In this document: piece after piece, positions 44,701 to 55,524 of the stretch
Layout: each line of letters starts with the position of its first letter
Numbering within the stretch: the first letter of the stretch is position 1
Assembly (NCBI GenBank): GCA_022494885.1
Contig: JAGVSM010003752.1
Coordinates: 227,147 to 291,146, forward strand
From: Micrasema longulum
Taxonomy: Eukaryota > Arthropoda > Insecta > Trichoptera > Brachycentridae
Reading direction: 5' to 3'
DNA: 64,000 bases
Notes under the pieces: model-generated
The model's database searches: none
The model's input: only the letters and a program-made list of their open reading frames with translations
Told to the model about the DNA's origin: nothing
Position numbers and translations under genes: made by a program

Positions 44701-47575
44701 CCGAAAATGGAGGTACTAATTCAAATTCCTCGTGGTTTATGATTTACAATTGATATTCCTCGACTCCGTCGCAAAACAACCATGTGACCTGAAGTTTTTA
44801 ATATTTGAATGTGAATGCTTTTTTAGTAGAAAATTTTGACCAATCTCTTCTTTTGACCAGTCTGTTTTTCGGTTGGCTGGAAGATATTGCTTTTAGCAAT
44901 AAGTCCACCAAAGTACTTATTTCTTTGTACTTGAAGTTTTAAATAAATACTCAATATTTGTTTTTAGGTGTGATAGAATTCCTGTCATCGGGGAGAGTTC
45001 CCTCAGACCACCGAGACTTCAAGGAGTTGGGGTACGCCAGCAGCCTCCAGCGCATCTCGGGCACAGAGAGACCCAACGAGTTCACCCATCCCTTCAAGCT
45101 AGCGTCTGCCTATAGTGAAGACATAATGCCTTACACCAATTACACGTAAGAATATGTAGTAAACCTGATTAATTAAAATTGTAAAATTTCCTTCCTTGAT
45201 AAAAGCAGGTAATTATATACTATTAAGCGTGTTGTCCAGATGTTTTTTAAAATTTATGTAATAATTTTTATGTTTAGTATTCTTTAATAATATGCATGCT
45301 TCCACTTTCCATTATGTCACATTCCAACACCTGGCCTCATAGAGTTAGGGATACGTTATTATTTTTTTGTAACATGTATATTAGGGTGTCCCAGACTATA
45401 AGGGCAATTTTTTTTTTACAGATTGAGACACCCGTACCCTCTTATTTTGTTCCATTTGACCTTAATAACTGAAATAATAAATATGATTGAAATCGGATAG
45501 CGATAACCCGTGCCGACTTGATGTCAAACTTTGAATATAAAAGTTTGTATGGAAACCACAGGGGAATATTTTAACTTAATATTTATTTTGTAAATAAAAC
45601 AATGGTTCTTTGATTATTGTATCATATTTATTATGTATTATACATATTAATTATTTAAAGGACATTATTAATTAAAATTTATTTTTAAGGTTTGTTTTTT
45701 TACAGTCAGGATATACTTTTCTGTGTTCTTGTACGCAACGTAATAAATATTGTTTTTGTTCCTCGTCCACTGTGATTAAGCCATGAAAGTCTTGCATCAA
45801 CTTAACAGCTCTTTCAGCCGTATCATTAACTGCTTTCAGTGACTGCACCTTCATTTTAGCGTGTTGAAACGAAGCATTAGCGGGCCACGAAGTAGGACAC
45901 TCCATGAGAAAACTGTCATCAATTTTGAGTCGCCTGAAAAAGAATCTGCTGTTCATGGAAACAAAGTCATCGATGTTTTTTTCGAAAAGAGGCCCGCTAA
46001 GTTCTTCTCTCGATGGAATGTAGCGTTTATTGTAGACCGATGGATTTTCTTTGGCCAAATTAGCAACTATTTTTACATTACTTTCTTGGTTAATATCATC
46101 GTCAAATAGAGAGAAGATAGACACTTTGTCTGCTAAATACCACAAATGCTGGCAAAACTTCTGTATAGCCGCTTTTGATATAGTTTTGTCGACCATTTCG
46201 TAAGCCTTCACAGCCTTCAAAAAGCACAAGTCCTGGTAGGGCGCTTTTACTGCTAAAGTGCATTGCAGCCAAGGCTTGACATAGGATGTCGCGATAAACA
46301 GGCAGACATCTAATAGAGCTGTTTTGTCTTTATTTGACATTTTGAATTGAGAGCTAAACAACGATATTTTTAATGAATAAATAGCTCTCGCCATCCATCT
46401 TGCTTGGTGCATGGCACCTGGGGGCCGAATTTTAAATTCATTAACTTTATCTCCGCCAAGAAATACAACATCAGCAGATAGAATTTAAAAACTCACCCTT
46501 ATTAGCCCCCTTAGTTAAACCCTGTACATTGTAATAAAACAATAAATATTTCTCATAACATAGAATATCCTCTTAAAGTACACCGCCAACACATGTATCG
46601 ATCATTTGTCTCACTCTGTTCCATTGCAATATTGCGTATTGTATTTTTTTCAACTTATTTTTAAATGTACCTACACTTAAGATAATATTTATTTTTATAT
46701 AAATTATCCATACACTGTATAATATTCACCAGTCTGAAGATGCCCATTAGAGGGTGAAAGCGCTAATTGGTCAAAATAAATAAGTGGAAGTGTACCAAGT
46801 ATTTTTTAAATCAATAACTTATATGTAAATATAAGTTATTACATCATTACAATATTTATCTTTGTCTTTGAGAACGTCATGAGAGAGATCTTCATTGAGA
46901 ACGACAATATTATAATTGCATGGGAAAAGTCGCAACATATTAATATTGTATCCATCTACCTCAGTGACATTAAGTATGTTTTATTTCAGTCGGTTGTTCA
47001 TCATGAATAAAGAGCTATTATTGTTTAATATCTACATCATTGGTTATTGTTGTTGGCTTGCGAGTATTATTTAATTTTATGCAGTAACATTTATTTCCAG
47101 AGTATTTGAACTGTGCCACTTTCAGTATTGTCTAGTTTATAATTTTCACCCTGTTTTTATGCATTTCAGATTTGACTTTAAGGGGATTATAGACTATATC
47201 TTCTACTCTAAGCAAAGCATGACTCCTCTGGGACTCCTAGGACCTCTGTCAGCCGACTGGTTCCGGGAACACAAGATCGTTGGCTGTCCCCACCCGCACA
47301 TTCCCTCAGGTAGAACTTAATTTATTGGCTATGCGGTTACATGAACCTGTGACATTACAGAGCAGTCCGTGTTTATCAATATGTTCATACATTTTGGAGA
47401 AACTTCATCGTACAAGTAAATGCTCTAGTTTCGATTGTAGATTGGACTACCTCATTGTGAACTCTGACGCGATAATGAGTAATGAAATAATTCCACAGAT
47501 CACTTCCCGCTGCTGGTGGAGCTGGAGATGGCCCCGGGCAGCGTCCCTTCCAACGGTCTCATCTCCCGACGGTAG
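38562..47575 (+). CDS. CCR4-NOT deadenylase catalytic subunit (CNOT6/CNOT6L, Drosophila twin), 3' seven exons
   Basis: This is the 3'-to-5' poly(A) nuclease of the CCR4-NOT complex, which shortens mRNA tails in the cytoplasm. Seven exons (38562..38719, 40494..40648, 41471..41622, 42885..43127, 44968..45145, 47170..47309, 47499..47575) have GT/AG borders. Joined, they leave two leading bases plus 367 codons including the stop, in one open frame. The protein begins IFTVMCYNVLCDKYATRQMY and shows the endonuclease/exonuclease/phosphatase motifs in order: SLQ|EVET (catalytic Glu), GCAIFF, TAHIHWDPEY, LLCGDFNSLPDSG (Asp/Asn), GVIDYIF (Asp) and HPHIPSDHFPLL (His). It ends GLISRR*, like the short tail of animal homologues. 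The first exon starts in phase 1 (codon completed upstream, probably Cys). The N-terminal leucine-rich-repeat exons are not found in the window. Family identity is very secure; the choice of a twin-type name rests on family knowledge. Confidence 0.96.
38836..39016 (+). mobile_element. SINE-B-like element in CCR4-type intron
   Basis: tRNA-like head with ATGGTGTAATGGCTATACGC (A-box region) and GGTTCCAGGTCCGATTCGC (degenerate B box). The body carries a TTTTACAAAGTTGT inverted word, and the 3' end is ATTCACCACTGTAACTGGAC then CTCTTGGTCTG. Sense orientation, 120 bases after the donor of the first visible exon. Confidence 0.7.
40205..40335 (-). repeat. LINE-gamma 3' tail in CCR4-type intron
   Basis: The minus strand has GCATGCTTCCACTTTTCAGT, then an AGTTAGGGATACGTCATTTA block and an A/T tail. 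Same family as 36125..36300. Confidence 0.6.
40494..40648 (+). CDS. CCR4-type deadenylase, exon 2 of those visible
   Basis: Acceptor TTTTGCAG, donor AAA|GTGAGT. Begins with the catalytic Glu in EVETDQFYNFFLPELKQDGY and continues FSPKSRAKTMAENERKYVDG then CAIFFRSAK. Ends with two bases of a Lys codon. Confidence 0.95.
40672..40990 (-). pseudogene. LINE-alpha-related fragment close to a splice donor
   Basis: The minus strand gives DKIKKG, SHVERINGQWMTKE and, in shifted frames, RRYTRYPARMN-like and GRGRPRK-like debris. The end, GCGTGAAGTAATTG on the minus strand, is preceded by CTCTGCCTGCCCCTACGG, corresponding to the LSAYPSG end of the 7.2 kb copy. It has several frameshifts and lies about 25 bases downstream of the exon 2 donor. 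Confidence 0.65.
41471..41622 (+). CDS. CCR4-type deadenylase, exon 3 of those visible
   Basis: Acceptor TTTTCTTAG, donor ATG|GTAAGA. Encodes FALIKEHLIEFNQLAMANSE then GSDNMLNRVMPKDNIGLAAL and LKTKEAAWEN, matching the animal family segment EFNQ.AMAN..G...MLNRV..KDNIG. Confidence 0.95.
42430..42705 (+). repeat. Repeat R copy in CCR4-type intron
   Basis: Core ATGAACTGTCATTGGCTGGT, then TAACATTGACATTTTGCCTA, TTCTGTTGATTTTTATGAAG and the right end TTTGAACAAACTCAAAGTG. An additional left-end word GATGAAGAACATTTTAGAGA at 42015 may belong to the same copy. Confidence 0.65.
42885..43127 (+). CDS. CCR4-type deadenylase, exon 4 of those visible
   Basis: Acceptor GATTTCAG, donor GTG|GTGAGT. Encodes GLPTEPNHVGQPLLVCTAHI, HWDPEYCDVKLIQTMMLSNE and, near the end, VQLLLCGDFNSLPDSG with the metal-binding Asp and Asn. 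The linker EAVQLTRASKAGSSHEPGPA is the least conserved part. GC-rich third positions. Confidence 0.96.
43240..44350 (-). pseudogene. LINE fragment with RNase H domain, antisense in CCR4-type intron
   Basis: Minus-strand ORF 43934..43719 contains SITLIRIPGHININRYEAAD followed by ELARLGAE, the C-terminal His and Asp motif of RNase H domains in jockey/I-type LINEs and related elements. Upstream on the minus strand (about 44070..43935) are broken frames that look like TELYVI and LRCLQAVI, the earlier RNase H strands. Downstream (to about 43240) is non-repetitive-looking 3' sequence with no clear frame. Several stops and shifts mark it as dead. Confidence 0.72.
44968..45145 (+). CDS. CCR4-type deadenylase, exon 5 of those visible
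   Basis: Acceptor TTTTTAG, donor CAC|GTAAGA. Encodes GVIEFLSSGRVPSDHRDFKE, then HPFKLASAYSEDIMPYTNYT (last codon split). Matches the family's segment between the DFNSLPDSG and FKGVIDYIF motifs. Confidence 0.95.
45220..45380 (+). repeat. LINE-gamma 3' tail in CCR4-type intron
   Basis: AGCGTGTTGTCCAGATGTTT, AATTTTTATGTTTAGTATTC, CATGCTTCCACTTTCCATTA, AGAGTTAGGGATACGTTATT and a T-rich end. Same family as 36125..36300, and extends further 5' as does 62425..62575. Confidence 0.65.
45672..46490 (-). CDS. Intron-nested antisense ORF, unrecognised (probable transposon or retro-copied protein)
   Basis: A 246-codon ORF starting ATG 46412. The frame stays open upstream to about 46490 and reads ADVVFLGGDKVNEFKIRPPG before MHQARWMARAIYSLKISLFS, so the true protein was probably longer. 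Visible segments are KPWLQCTLAVKAPYQDLCFL, FCQHLWYLADKVSIFSLFDD and NDTAERAVKLMQDFHG, then YLLRCVQEHRKVYPDCKK. From memory, similar RWMA.AIY.LKI..F and HLWYL... sequences recur as multi-copy uncharacterised proteins in arthropods and cnidarians. I cannot assign a domain. Flanks show imperfectly inverted AGGGT-starting ends (45384 and about 46530), which hints at a DNA transposon. Intact over 270 codons, so either young or maintained. It is antisense inside a deadenylase intron. Confidence 0.6.
46730..46851. mobile_element. Half of a palindromic P1 element
   Basis: Contains the P1 loop (CCAGTCTGAAGATGCCCATT, AGAGGGTGAAAGCGCTAATT) followed by the right arm AATAAGTGGAAGTGTACCAA and outer arm AACTTATATGTAAATATAAG. 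The left arm is absent, so it is a one-sided copy of 13629..13819. Confidence 0.75.
47170..47309 (+). CDS. CCR4-type deadenylase, exon 6 of those visible
   Basis: Acceptor GCATTTCAG, donor CAG|GTAGAA. Encodes FDFKGVIDYIFYSKQSMTPL, then GPLSADWFREHKIVGCPHPH and IPS. Contains the catalytic Asp of IDYIF. Confidence 0.95.
47499..47575 (+). CDS. CCR4-type deadenylase, terminal exon
   Basis: Acceptor TTCCACAG. Encodes DHFPLLVELEMAPGSVPSNG and LISRR, then TAG. The first codon completes the S-D-H motif with the catalytic His, so the split between the last two exons runs through the active-site motif. Confidence 0.93.
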
Positions 47576-50500
47576 CACGTCCTCCCCCCACCGGCCGCAC
47601 CGCGACAAGACAAGTCCTCCGGTTCCACAACTGTCGGTATGTCGCCCGCCCGCAGGAACTTCAACTCGAGAAATTAGTATTTGCGACGCATCCGATTTAT
47701 TCAACATTTGATATACGTTTTTTAATATATCTATATTTTGAAATGTATTTTGACTCCGCATTTAATAGGTCTTTTAAACGTATACATTGTATGATTTGTA
47801 TATATATATGTTTGTATTTGATTATGTATATTACTGTTGTATTACTATGTATGTTTTTCTATCCGTGTCCTCCTTTAAGTTTGTAACAACCGGACGCGAG
47901 ACATTCGCTCATCACCGCCACTCTTTGTCGTATCTTGTACATAAACATGTTGATTTTTGATCGGAATTTCGAGTCTAAATGTAGCTTTATTTAGTTTAAA
48001 GTGTGTTTTAAATTGGAGATTTTACAAGCGTGTTTTAAATCAGTTTTTGTAGAAATGTTTATTAATTTTAGCAGTTCTTGAAATCTTGAATTGCAGGCGG
48101 ATTACGATAAGTGTTAGTACTCTAGTATGGACCCCAAATAATATTTTATAAATGCCACCCGAAACGTAGCATATTTTTGTATAAATAAACATAGTAATAT
48201 ATGCAGTAATTGAAATGAATTTGATAAGGATTATTATAGTTACATTAAATGATAAGCTTGACAGTGGTGCGCGCATACTCGGTTTCTCTCTTTACTCCCT
48301 GTGCGGTGAATACTGTGATTGTGCTATTTGTGTTCTCTTTATGTTTTGTCTTTGTATCTAGAAACATGTTTTTTTACTCGAATCAATGATCCATTAAAAG
48401 AAATGTTTTTAAGAAGAACCTTAACAAATGTCACATTTTTTAAAGAGCGAAAGGCAAAGCATCGGATCCCTTTCTTAATTTTGTGTGCAAAAATCATTTT
48501 GTGCATGCGAAATCTCTATGAATTATTATTTTCACTAGGATTACTCGCATCGTAGTTTATTTTAATGTGTAAGATTTTTAGAATAGGCGATTTATTCACC
48601 TCTCATACAATTGTTCATCCATTTAGCATTTTACTTTTTTTTTTCATATGGGAGCAATGTTTATTTTTAATTTATTCCATACCATCATCACATCATATTT
48701 TATTTTTATACTTTATTGTACTCGAAGAGTTATTCAACTTACATCACACTCATCACTTGTTCTATTTCATCCATACTGTATTCTAGACTCGCCTCCATTT
48801 TCCTCATATTTATCACAATATTGGCATTATATTATTGTTTTTCCGATGCATACATTTATTCCGTTGAAAAAGATTATTTTAATTTTTACAAACTTATTAA
48901 TAATCATACAATTTCTTTTTACTTTTAGTGTAGTACGTTTTTAAAGTAAATATTTCATTGCATTCACACGATGAAGTGGTCCAATGGAAATGGGGAAATA
49001 ACTGCCGTCATTCACCTCGAGAGATTTAACATTAATCAGTACATTCTTTAACAATTCTCACTAGCTTCCATTTTTAACTGTTTCTTCTGATACATAAATA
49101 AACAATTTATTTTACTAATTAAAGTTAAGAAAGTGTATTACGAAGCAGTCAACCGAAGGGGGGCCCCATTGGTACGACGGTACCCATTTTCAGCAATCGG
49201 TAATATAATTTTGTACCATTATAAAATAGCTTTGAAATGAATTACACAACAGCGAAAGTTCACCTCACGCTCATTTAGGTATTTATATCCAAGTTGATTA
49301 GATTCTCGTATCTAATGTAAGGTGTTTAGATAAGGAAATGTGCTGTACTGGCGGCAGCAATAAATGTATCAAATCCTGATTTGTTGTACAATTTCGGAAG
49401 ACGTGGGAGAGTTAGGTGTTGTAACTAAATGTAGATGTGATATTTACTCGGGATAATGCTCTGAATAATTGTAGTCATTAATATCCGGCCAAAATATATT
49501 TACCACCAATATTTTGTGACACAAATTAACCAAATCAAAGTATTTTTACTAAAAAATAAATAAAAAAACAAAAAATTACGTGTTATTTCAACTGAAAGTA
49601 AATCAACGAGTTATTTAAAAACTTAATTATCGTAACAATTTAATATGTATTGTGTTATCTTTGTAGGTTATTATTGATAAATATCCTTCAATATTCATAA
49701 GAGTGAGGTTAATCTAAAATTGAACAACGGGTTTATTAAAATACTCCGTTCCTTTTTATAATTTGTTCATTGAATCCATTTGAGAATTCATAAAAATTCA
49801 GCGGCAAAAACTAAATTCGATCGTATTAAACGCTATCAATATGTTATTTGGTTTTCTCGAGTACTCTCGAAATACAAACCGGTGCCAAATGTTTCATTCT
49901 CATAGTAAAGAGACTTTATTATGAATTTCTACGTTAACTTAGCGTGAGAACATCTGTCTAGAGTTTATATACATTTCAATGTTAAAAATACATATTCTAT
50001 TAAGAATTTGGCAATACCTAATTTTATGAAATTTTTACTATTTGTCTATCTATTATATTCTTGCATAATTATTATATAGCCTATCAGTTTTTAAAACATA
50101 ATATATCGGTTTATTTTCTTCATTGTGCAATAATTGAGATCTAGAGTAATAATTCCCATAAGCACAATTATTAAATTTCGGGTTTGCATATTCTGTCGCA
50201 ATATTTGTCTTAGTGTAATTTTATTTTCCGAAAAGATTAAGAAATCAAAGCTGTATCAATCTCTGTATATTTTGTATTGTATTATGTATCTTAGTGAATT
50301 TATTTCGTATAAAATATTTATAATATTACGTATGTAGAGGCTAAATAATCTCTTTTTATCAGTGAGTGTAAAAATGATAAAAAAGGATTTTATATATTTT
50401 CTCACAATTTTATACACTGCAAAAAGGCTGATTTTGGATTCAAACAATATTGTTACTCTTTCTTTTATCCTTATTCTCACTATTTGTCCACATGTTTAAT

Positions 50501-51319
50501 AATTTCTGATCGCCGTTTAAGTACATTTGTGTGTTTAGTTGTTATTCTGACCGAGTGGATCATTTCGTCTTTATTAAAATCATCAGTCAGGAATTTAGTA
50601 CAAATAATGCCGGTAAAAATAGTTTTTACACAACCTCCGTAATGAGTATTTTTGGAAACGATATGTTAGCTGATTAAATTTTTTATGTGTAAAAATAGAT
50701 TTTAAAATTGTATTATAATTTTGACTATAATCAAATTGACTATGGAAATAATTGATCACTTTTGTGAATCTTTACTTTTGATTGAATTTTAGTAAAATCA
50801 TCTACCTATATTTATTTATCTTACATTTCATACTGTAAATTTTCATCATGGTGATAAATGTTAAAATAAGTTTTGTGTAAATACCCCCTCTACTATCCCA
50901 TAATGGATTACGTCGCATTGAAATAGATTATATTATGAAATACACAAATAAATATCTGATATTTTTGTAATCGTAAGAGAGTAATGAATGTTTCAAGAAA
51001 TATGTATGTCACTGTGATGTATGCTAAAATACTATGTACATTTACAAAGATCATATCTCTGCATTTCGGCTATGTTTGCATATTTCCAATCATTTCACCT
51101 CCGTCTTTATTAATACACCCATTTATTCATTTATTCTTCAAATTAACAAAAAACCTTAGAAATGAAGAAATGTAAAATGAAATCTACCTTGATCAATTAA
51201 AACCAGTTTTTATAATTATTATTCTTCCCAATGATTATCGTTTCTTATTAAATAGTGTTTGTTATTATTGTAAATTAGTCAAACATGTGATTATGACTTT
51301 ATTTCACATTTTAATATAA

Positions 51320-51363
<44 letters not shown>

Positions 51364-51893
51364 TAAATTATTAAAGATTCTTTTTAAATTTCTTCATAAA
51401 AAAGTTCGTTTTAAAAGTTGGGTGTTTATTTGGATTTAGAATAATAATTGGCTTTCTAATGTGTGATAAATTACAATAAATTGCTAAGTGTTTACTATTA
51501 TTGAAAGTGTTTTTAGATAGTTTCGAGTATCTGTCTGCTACTAAATTGTGTAGTAACTTTAATGTATGGACTTGTCCGGTTGAATATGGACTCTGCCTTT
51601 ACGGAAGTCAATTAAATATCATTCACCCGTAAATTTCATTTCAAATTGTTGCAGTAATCAGGTACAGCACTGTTAATCTAAAGAAATGTTTTTCAGAATT
51701 GTAGCGCAACTTATTTTTCCATTTTAACTTAATAAAAAGAACACTCCGTAGGAATTAAAAATGTATTTCAAATACTAATTCATTAAAAATAACTATATTT
51801 AACTAACTGTAATGTAACAAATGTAACTTTCATAAAAATACAGTTTTTTCGGGGTATGATATTGTAGATTGGCAGTACTGCACACGACTGACT
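47576..51893. other. CCR4-type 3' UTR and downstream non-coding sequence
   Basis: Starts with a GC-rich tail of about 110 bases after the stop, then becomes AT-rich. A first possible poly(A) signal AATAAA is at 48184..48189, with many others farther on, so the transcript end cannot be fixed from sequence. An (AT)n run is at 51320..51358. No recognisable gene. Confidence 0.4.
51320..51358. repeat. (AT)n microsatellite
   Basis: A nearly uninterrupted TA/AT dinucleotide run of about 38 bases. Confidence 0.9.
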
Positions 51894-52116
51894 ATATGAG
51901 TGGGTTAAATGCAAAACCGTCACTGCGCATGATCAGTGTTTTTGGGAAGACCAACTAAACCAGCAGCAAATAGACTATTTCCTTTAAGTTCAATGTGCAA
52001 CTTGTGAATGTGAACATTGAACTTAAAGGAAATAGTCATTTGGCTACTAATTTTGTTGATCTTTCCATAAATAATGATTGTGCACAGTGGCGGTTTTGCA
52101 TTTAACCCCCTCATAT
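51894..52116. mobile_element. Long palindromic element P2
   Basis: A 223-bp inverted-repeat unit. Outer ends: ATATGAGTGGGTTAAATGCA on the left faces TGCATTTAACCCCCTCATAT on the right. Inner arms, GACTATTTCCTTTAAGTTCA with ATGT (51973..51996) and its perfect mirror (52014..52037), enclose a 17-base loop. No ORF that makes sense. A foldback MITE is the simplest explanation. Confidence 0.88.
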
Positions 52117-55100
52117 GGGCCGATGGTTATCCCGAAACATGATATAAAGTCGGTTATAATTTGCATATTGTACACTCCATATGCGACCGCGGTGGTCAAT
52201 GTTATTGCGATGGATGATATTTAGCTGCCTTCTAGCCAGAGCTTGTTAGGAAGATATTGTTTGTTGAGAATATTATGGCTCTTTAGAGAATGTGTTCCCC
52301 CTCCATGTGCATATCAATGTGTAACGAATGCAAGTTAATCGGCTGTCTACTGTGAAAACACTTAAATATTTGACGAAATTGTTGTGATTGATTTTGTGAA
52401 TTTAAGATCAATGTCAGTATTGTGTTAGTCCAAAAAAACAAATTTTCCATCAATTGTAAATAATCGTTTTTTAATTATTATTATTATTGTAAGATCGTAA
52501 AACATTTCACCTGACCTCCTGTCGCATCCGACGCAACCGGTAACGCAAAGTGCATGCGCTCTTTTGGTTTATTTATTCAAATGGGATTTCGTGCGGAGTC
52601 GGAGTAAGGTAACGGCGTGATGTTCGATGATCGGAAGATCTAAGTGTTAGAACAATGTGCAGATTTAGGTTTCTAATTATTAATCATTGTGTCGTCAAAT
52701 TTTGACAATTTTTGCACCAGATTAGGTAATACCTCAGAACCCTCAAATTGGCTAAATTCGCCGGTGACAATTGTTGTAAATGTGACACTCGATAGATCCA
52801 AATATGTTTTTAAAATGTGATACTGACGAATAAATGTAAAATTGAAAGATTAAAATTATAGTAATTGACGAAGCGGTTCGATTGTACCGACACATCCGGG
52901 ATGAATTGGACGACGAAAGTCTCCTGCACAATTGTACTGTCAGAAGTATAGATATATGTATATTAGGATAAAATGAAGCTGTACAATGTTCAGAAGAGAT
53001 TTCCTCCTTCGGACCCGAAAGATTTTGTGTGTTTATAATGAAATAAATTTATTAATTAAAATATCTGTTGCACGACGAATATAATATAAATAGTGAGGAT
53101 TAAGTCTTTACGATTGGTCTTAGTTTTAAAATAAGTGGGAAATGTGCTTACTACATGTATAATGGTGGTGTATGGTGAGAGAAACGTCGATGGTTACTTC
53201 CGCGATCCAACACCTTCAGCTTTATGTGCTTAATATATTATGGTCTTGTTGTTCTGTTCGACTAGAAGATACGTACATTTCACTACCCTGACTTTACTTA
53301 TTGGTACCAACGTTCCATAAGACAGATAAGTTTTCTTTAATGAAGGATCTCATGAAATATACAAATAAATCATTATTTATAAATATTTTTATAGCCAATT
53401 AAGTCATATTTCTTATCTGTTTTTTTCTTAAAACAATAGTGTATAATTAGGTATTATGTATCCTCCCTTTCTATGAAACTCTAATATGATCAAACTATTT
53501 CCAAATTTCTAAATAATTCAAATTCCACGTAAAATGCCTTTAGTCCTTTAATTTGACGCGAAAATATTGTAAAGAATAATCCTTCATAAAAGTTAATGAG
53601 ATGTGTAGTTATAGACTTAGATGACCAGTTTCGCCTTACATTCTGTTTAACAAATAATATGTTTGTTGTTGATACTAATGTTACAGAATCAACCTTAAAA
53701 AAATAGTATTACGAATGTAGTAAGTATATTTTGGTAAAATAATGTAAACCAAAATGTTGAATTGTAATTCTTTCAAAATGCCACTTATGATGAAGAATCA
53801 GGAATATTATATCGAATAGGTTAATAAATTTACCTCCCGTAGCAAAATATCTGTGGATAAACTTACATGTGTGGAATGAAATTCTATTTTTGATAGGTTT
53901 ATAAACAGACTGTTACGAATTCAAATGAAATATATTACGCTACTATATACCTTTATACGGGCACATAAATACGATATCAAGTTGTTGTCCTCTGTCCTCG
54001 TTACGGCGGTTCGGGTTCGCACCGCTGACTCTTGAGATTTATGGTAATACTTTCCCGTATTGTTTCCACGCACTGTTTCATAATGAAAGATCATGTTTTG
54101 CACCAGATTCTACCCGTGTTGTATTTTCCGTTTTACATTTAAAGCAAAGATCTCAATGTAGGAACTGAATTATTTTGGAGACTTATATTTTAGATTTTAC
54201 TATGATAAGATCATTGCACAAATCATATATTTTCCCGATTTGTAATTCACCTAGTGTTATTCTGGCTGCACAAAAGGTCGGTACATGCTTTAGATGGTCA
54301 ATCTAAAAATTAATCAGGGTAATGTGTTCTCTATAATTTGGTTAATTAACTGTAGAATATTTTTACTGTAAAGTATAATTTTGTAATGTCACTCGTTTGT
54401 TTAGAATATCCGATCAGTTTAGGTAACGGAAGAAACATAAATCCTGTGAAATGTGGAAATGATAAAACCTGTAATATTTTATATTGTTTTGTAAGTCGAC
54501 CAGACATCTCATTACCATTTTGGCCACTCAACTTAAAGATATTGTATATTTATATATTTGTATAACATCGGGCAACGCCAGGGTTACTCTTAAGACACAG
54601 TTCTCTATTGTTAATGACACTGAGATATAATACAGAATATAGTAGCTCAAAAATAAGACTGCACGATATTATTATGTCCTGATCAAATATGGCGAGTTAG
54701 CGGGTGGAGAATATGCTTTACATCACTGTGATAAAGACAATATACACGAATACCTGAACACAAACCATATTAAATTTAATGAAAAAGTGATAAATAAATA
54801 CTTACTATTCGTACTTTGTCTAAATCATCTATGTATATGTCTACCTTCTTTACCAAAAAGTACAAAATAATTCTACTCTTAACGGGTGTCTGGCCGGCGT
54901 TGATATGTTGCACCGCTTCCGTTTACCGAATAGAGTGAGTAAGAGGACGTGTTGTCGATCGCCACAAACTATCTGTGATTCCTGATTCCTGATTCCCGGT
55001 TCCCAGCACGTATGTTGGCTTCTGTTATTCTTTAACTCGAACCTGGTGCTTATTGTTTACCGTGTCTTTTACGTTGTCACAATAATTTCTTGTAGGGACT

Positions 55101-55202
55101 TATGCACTCTCTCGTGTCGACGTGTTTGTAACCATTGTGTACAATTACATCTCTCATATGAAAGGAAAAATAAAATAATATGGATGAATTTAACAAGCTC
55201 GT
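52117..55202. other. Intergenic, no recognisable gene
   Basis: Separates the convergent CCR4-type and mRpS24 genes. The stretch 52861..52977 has a coding-like run (VIDEAVRLYRHIRDELDDES) without splice or similarity support. Otherwise AT-rich with several AATAAA motifs. Confidence 0.4.
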
Positions 55203-55208
55203 TTTATT
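55203..55208 (-). promoter_or_regulatory. Poly(A) signal of mRpS24
   Basis: The minus strand reads AATAAA about 27 bases after the mRpS24 stop codon. It is the first canonical signal downstream, which would give a very short 3' UTR. Confidence 0.6.
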
Positions 55209-55234
55209 CTATTCCGCTATCCTTGTTTTATAAC

Positions 55235-55524
55235 CTAAATATACTTAAACACTACGTCCTTTGGATTCTCTACGGTCTGGAGTTCGAGAGTAACGGGACA
55301 CTGCAGCCAGTTGGAGAGCAGTTCCTCGGTGTACCCGATCAGGAAGTACATTTTGCTAGGAGTGACGGATCTTTTGATGAGGGAAGCCACTCTGATGTGG
55401 TTGTGTTGCCGCTTGATGATTACTTCGGATAGAACCATATTGTGCCAAGTTCCGATCATAAACCTTCGGATAAATACATCTTCTACGGCTGTTTCTGAGC
55501 GCCGCAATCCTCCGGTCATATTGG
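55235..55524 (-). CDS. mRpS24 exon 2
   Basis: Starts after the acceptor at 55525..55527 (CAG on the minus strand) with CC completing a Ser codon, then NMTGGLRRSETAVEDVFIRR. Runs to the TAG at 55235..55237. This exon holds the conserved C-terminal two-thirds. A + strand ORF overlapping it (55311..55604) is a shadow. Confidence 0.94.

Noticed and set aside
47280..47711. 143-codon + ORF across the last two deadenylase exons
   Set aside because: Different frame, reads through an intron, and no similarity.
52861..52977. Coding-like run VIDEAVRLYRHIRDELDDES as an exon
   Set aside because: An acceptor-like ATTATAG precedes it, but there is no donor, no similarity and no partner exon. Best left as noncoding.
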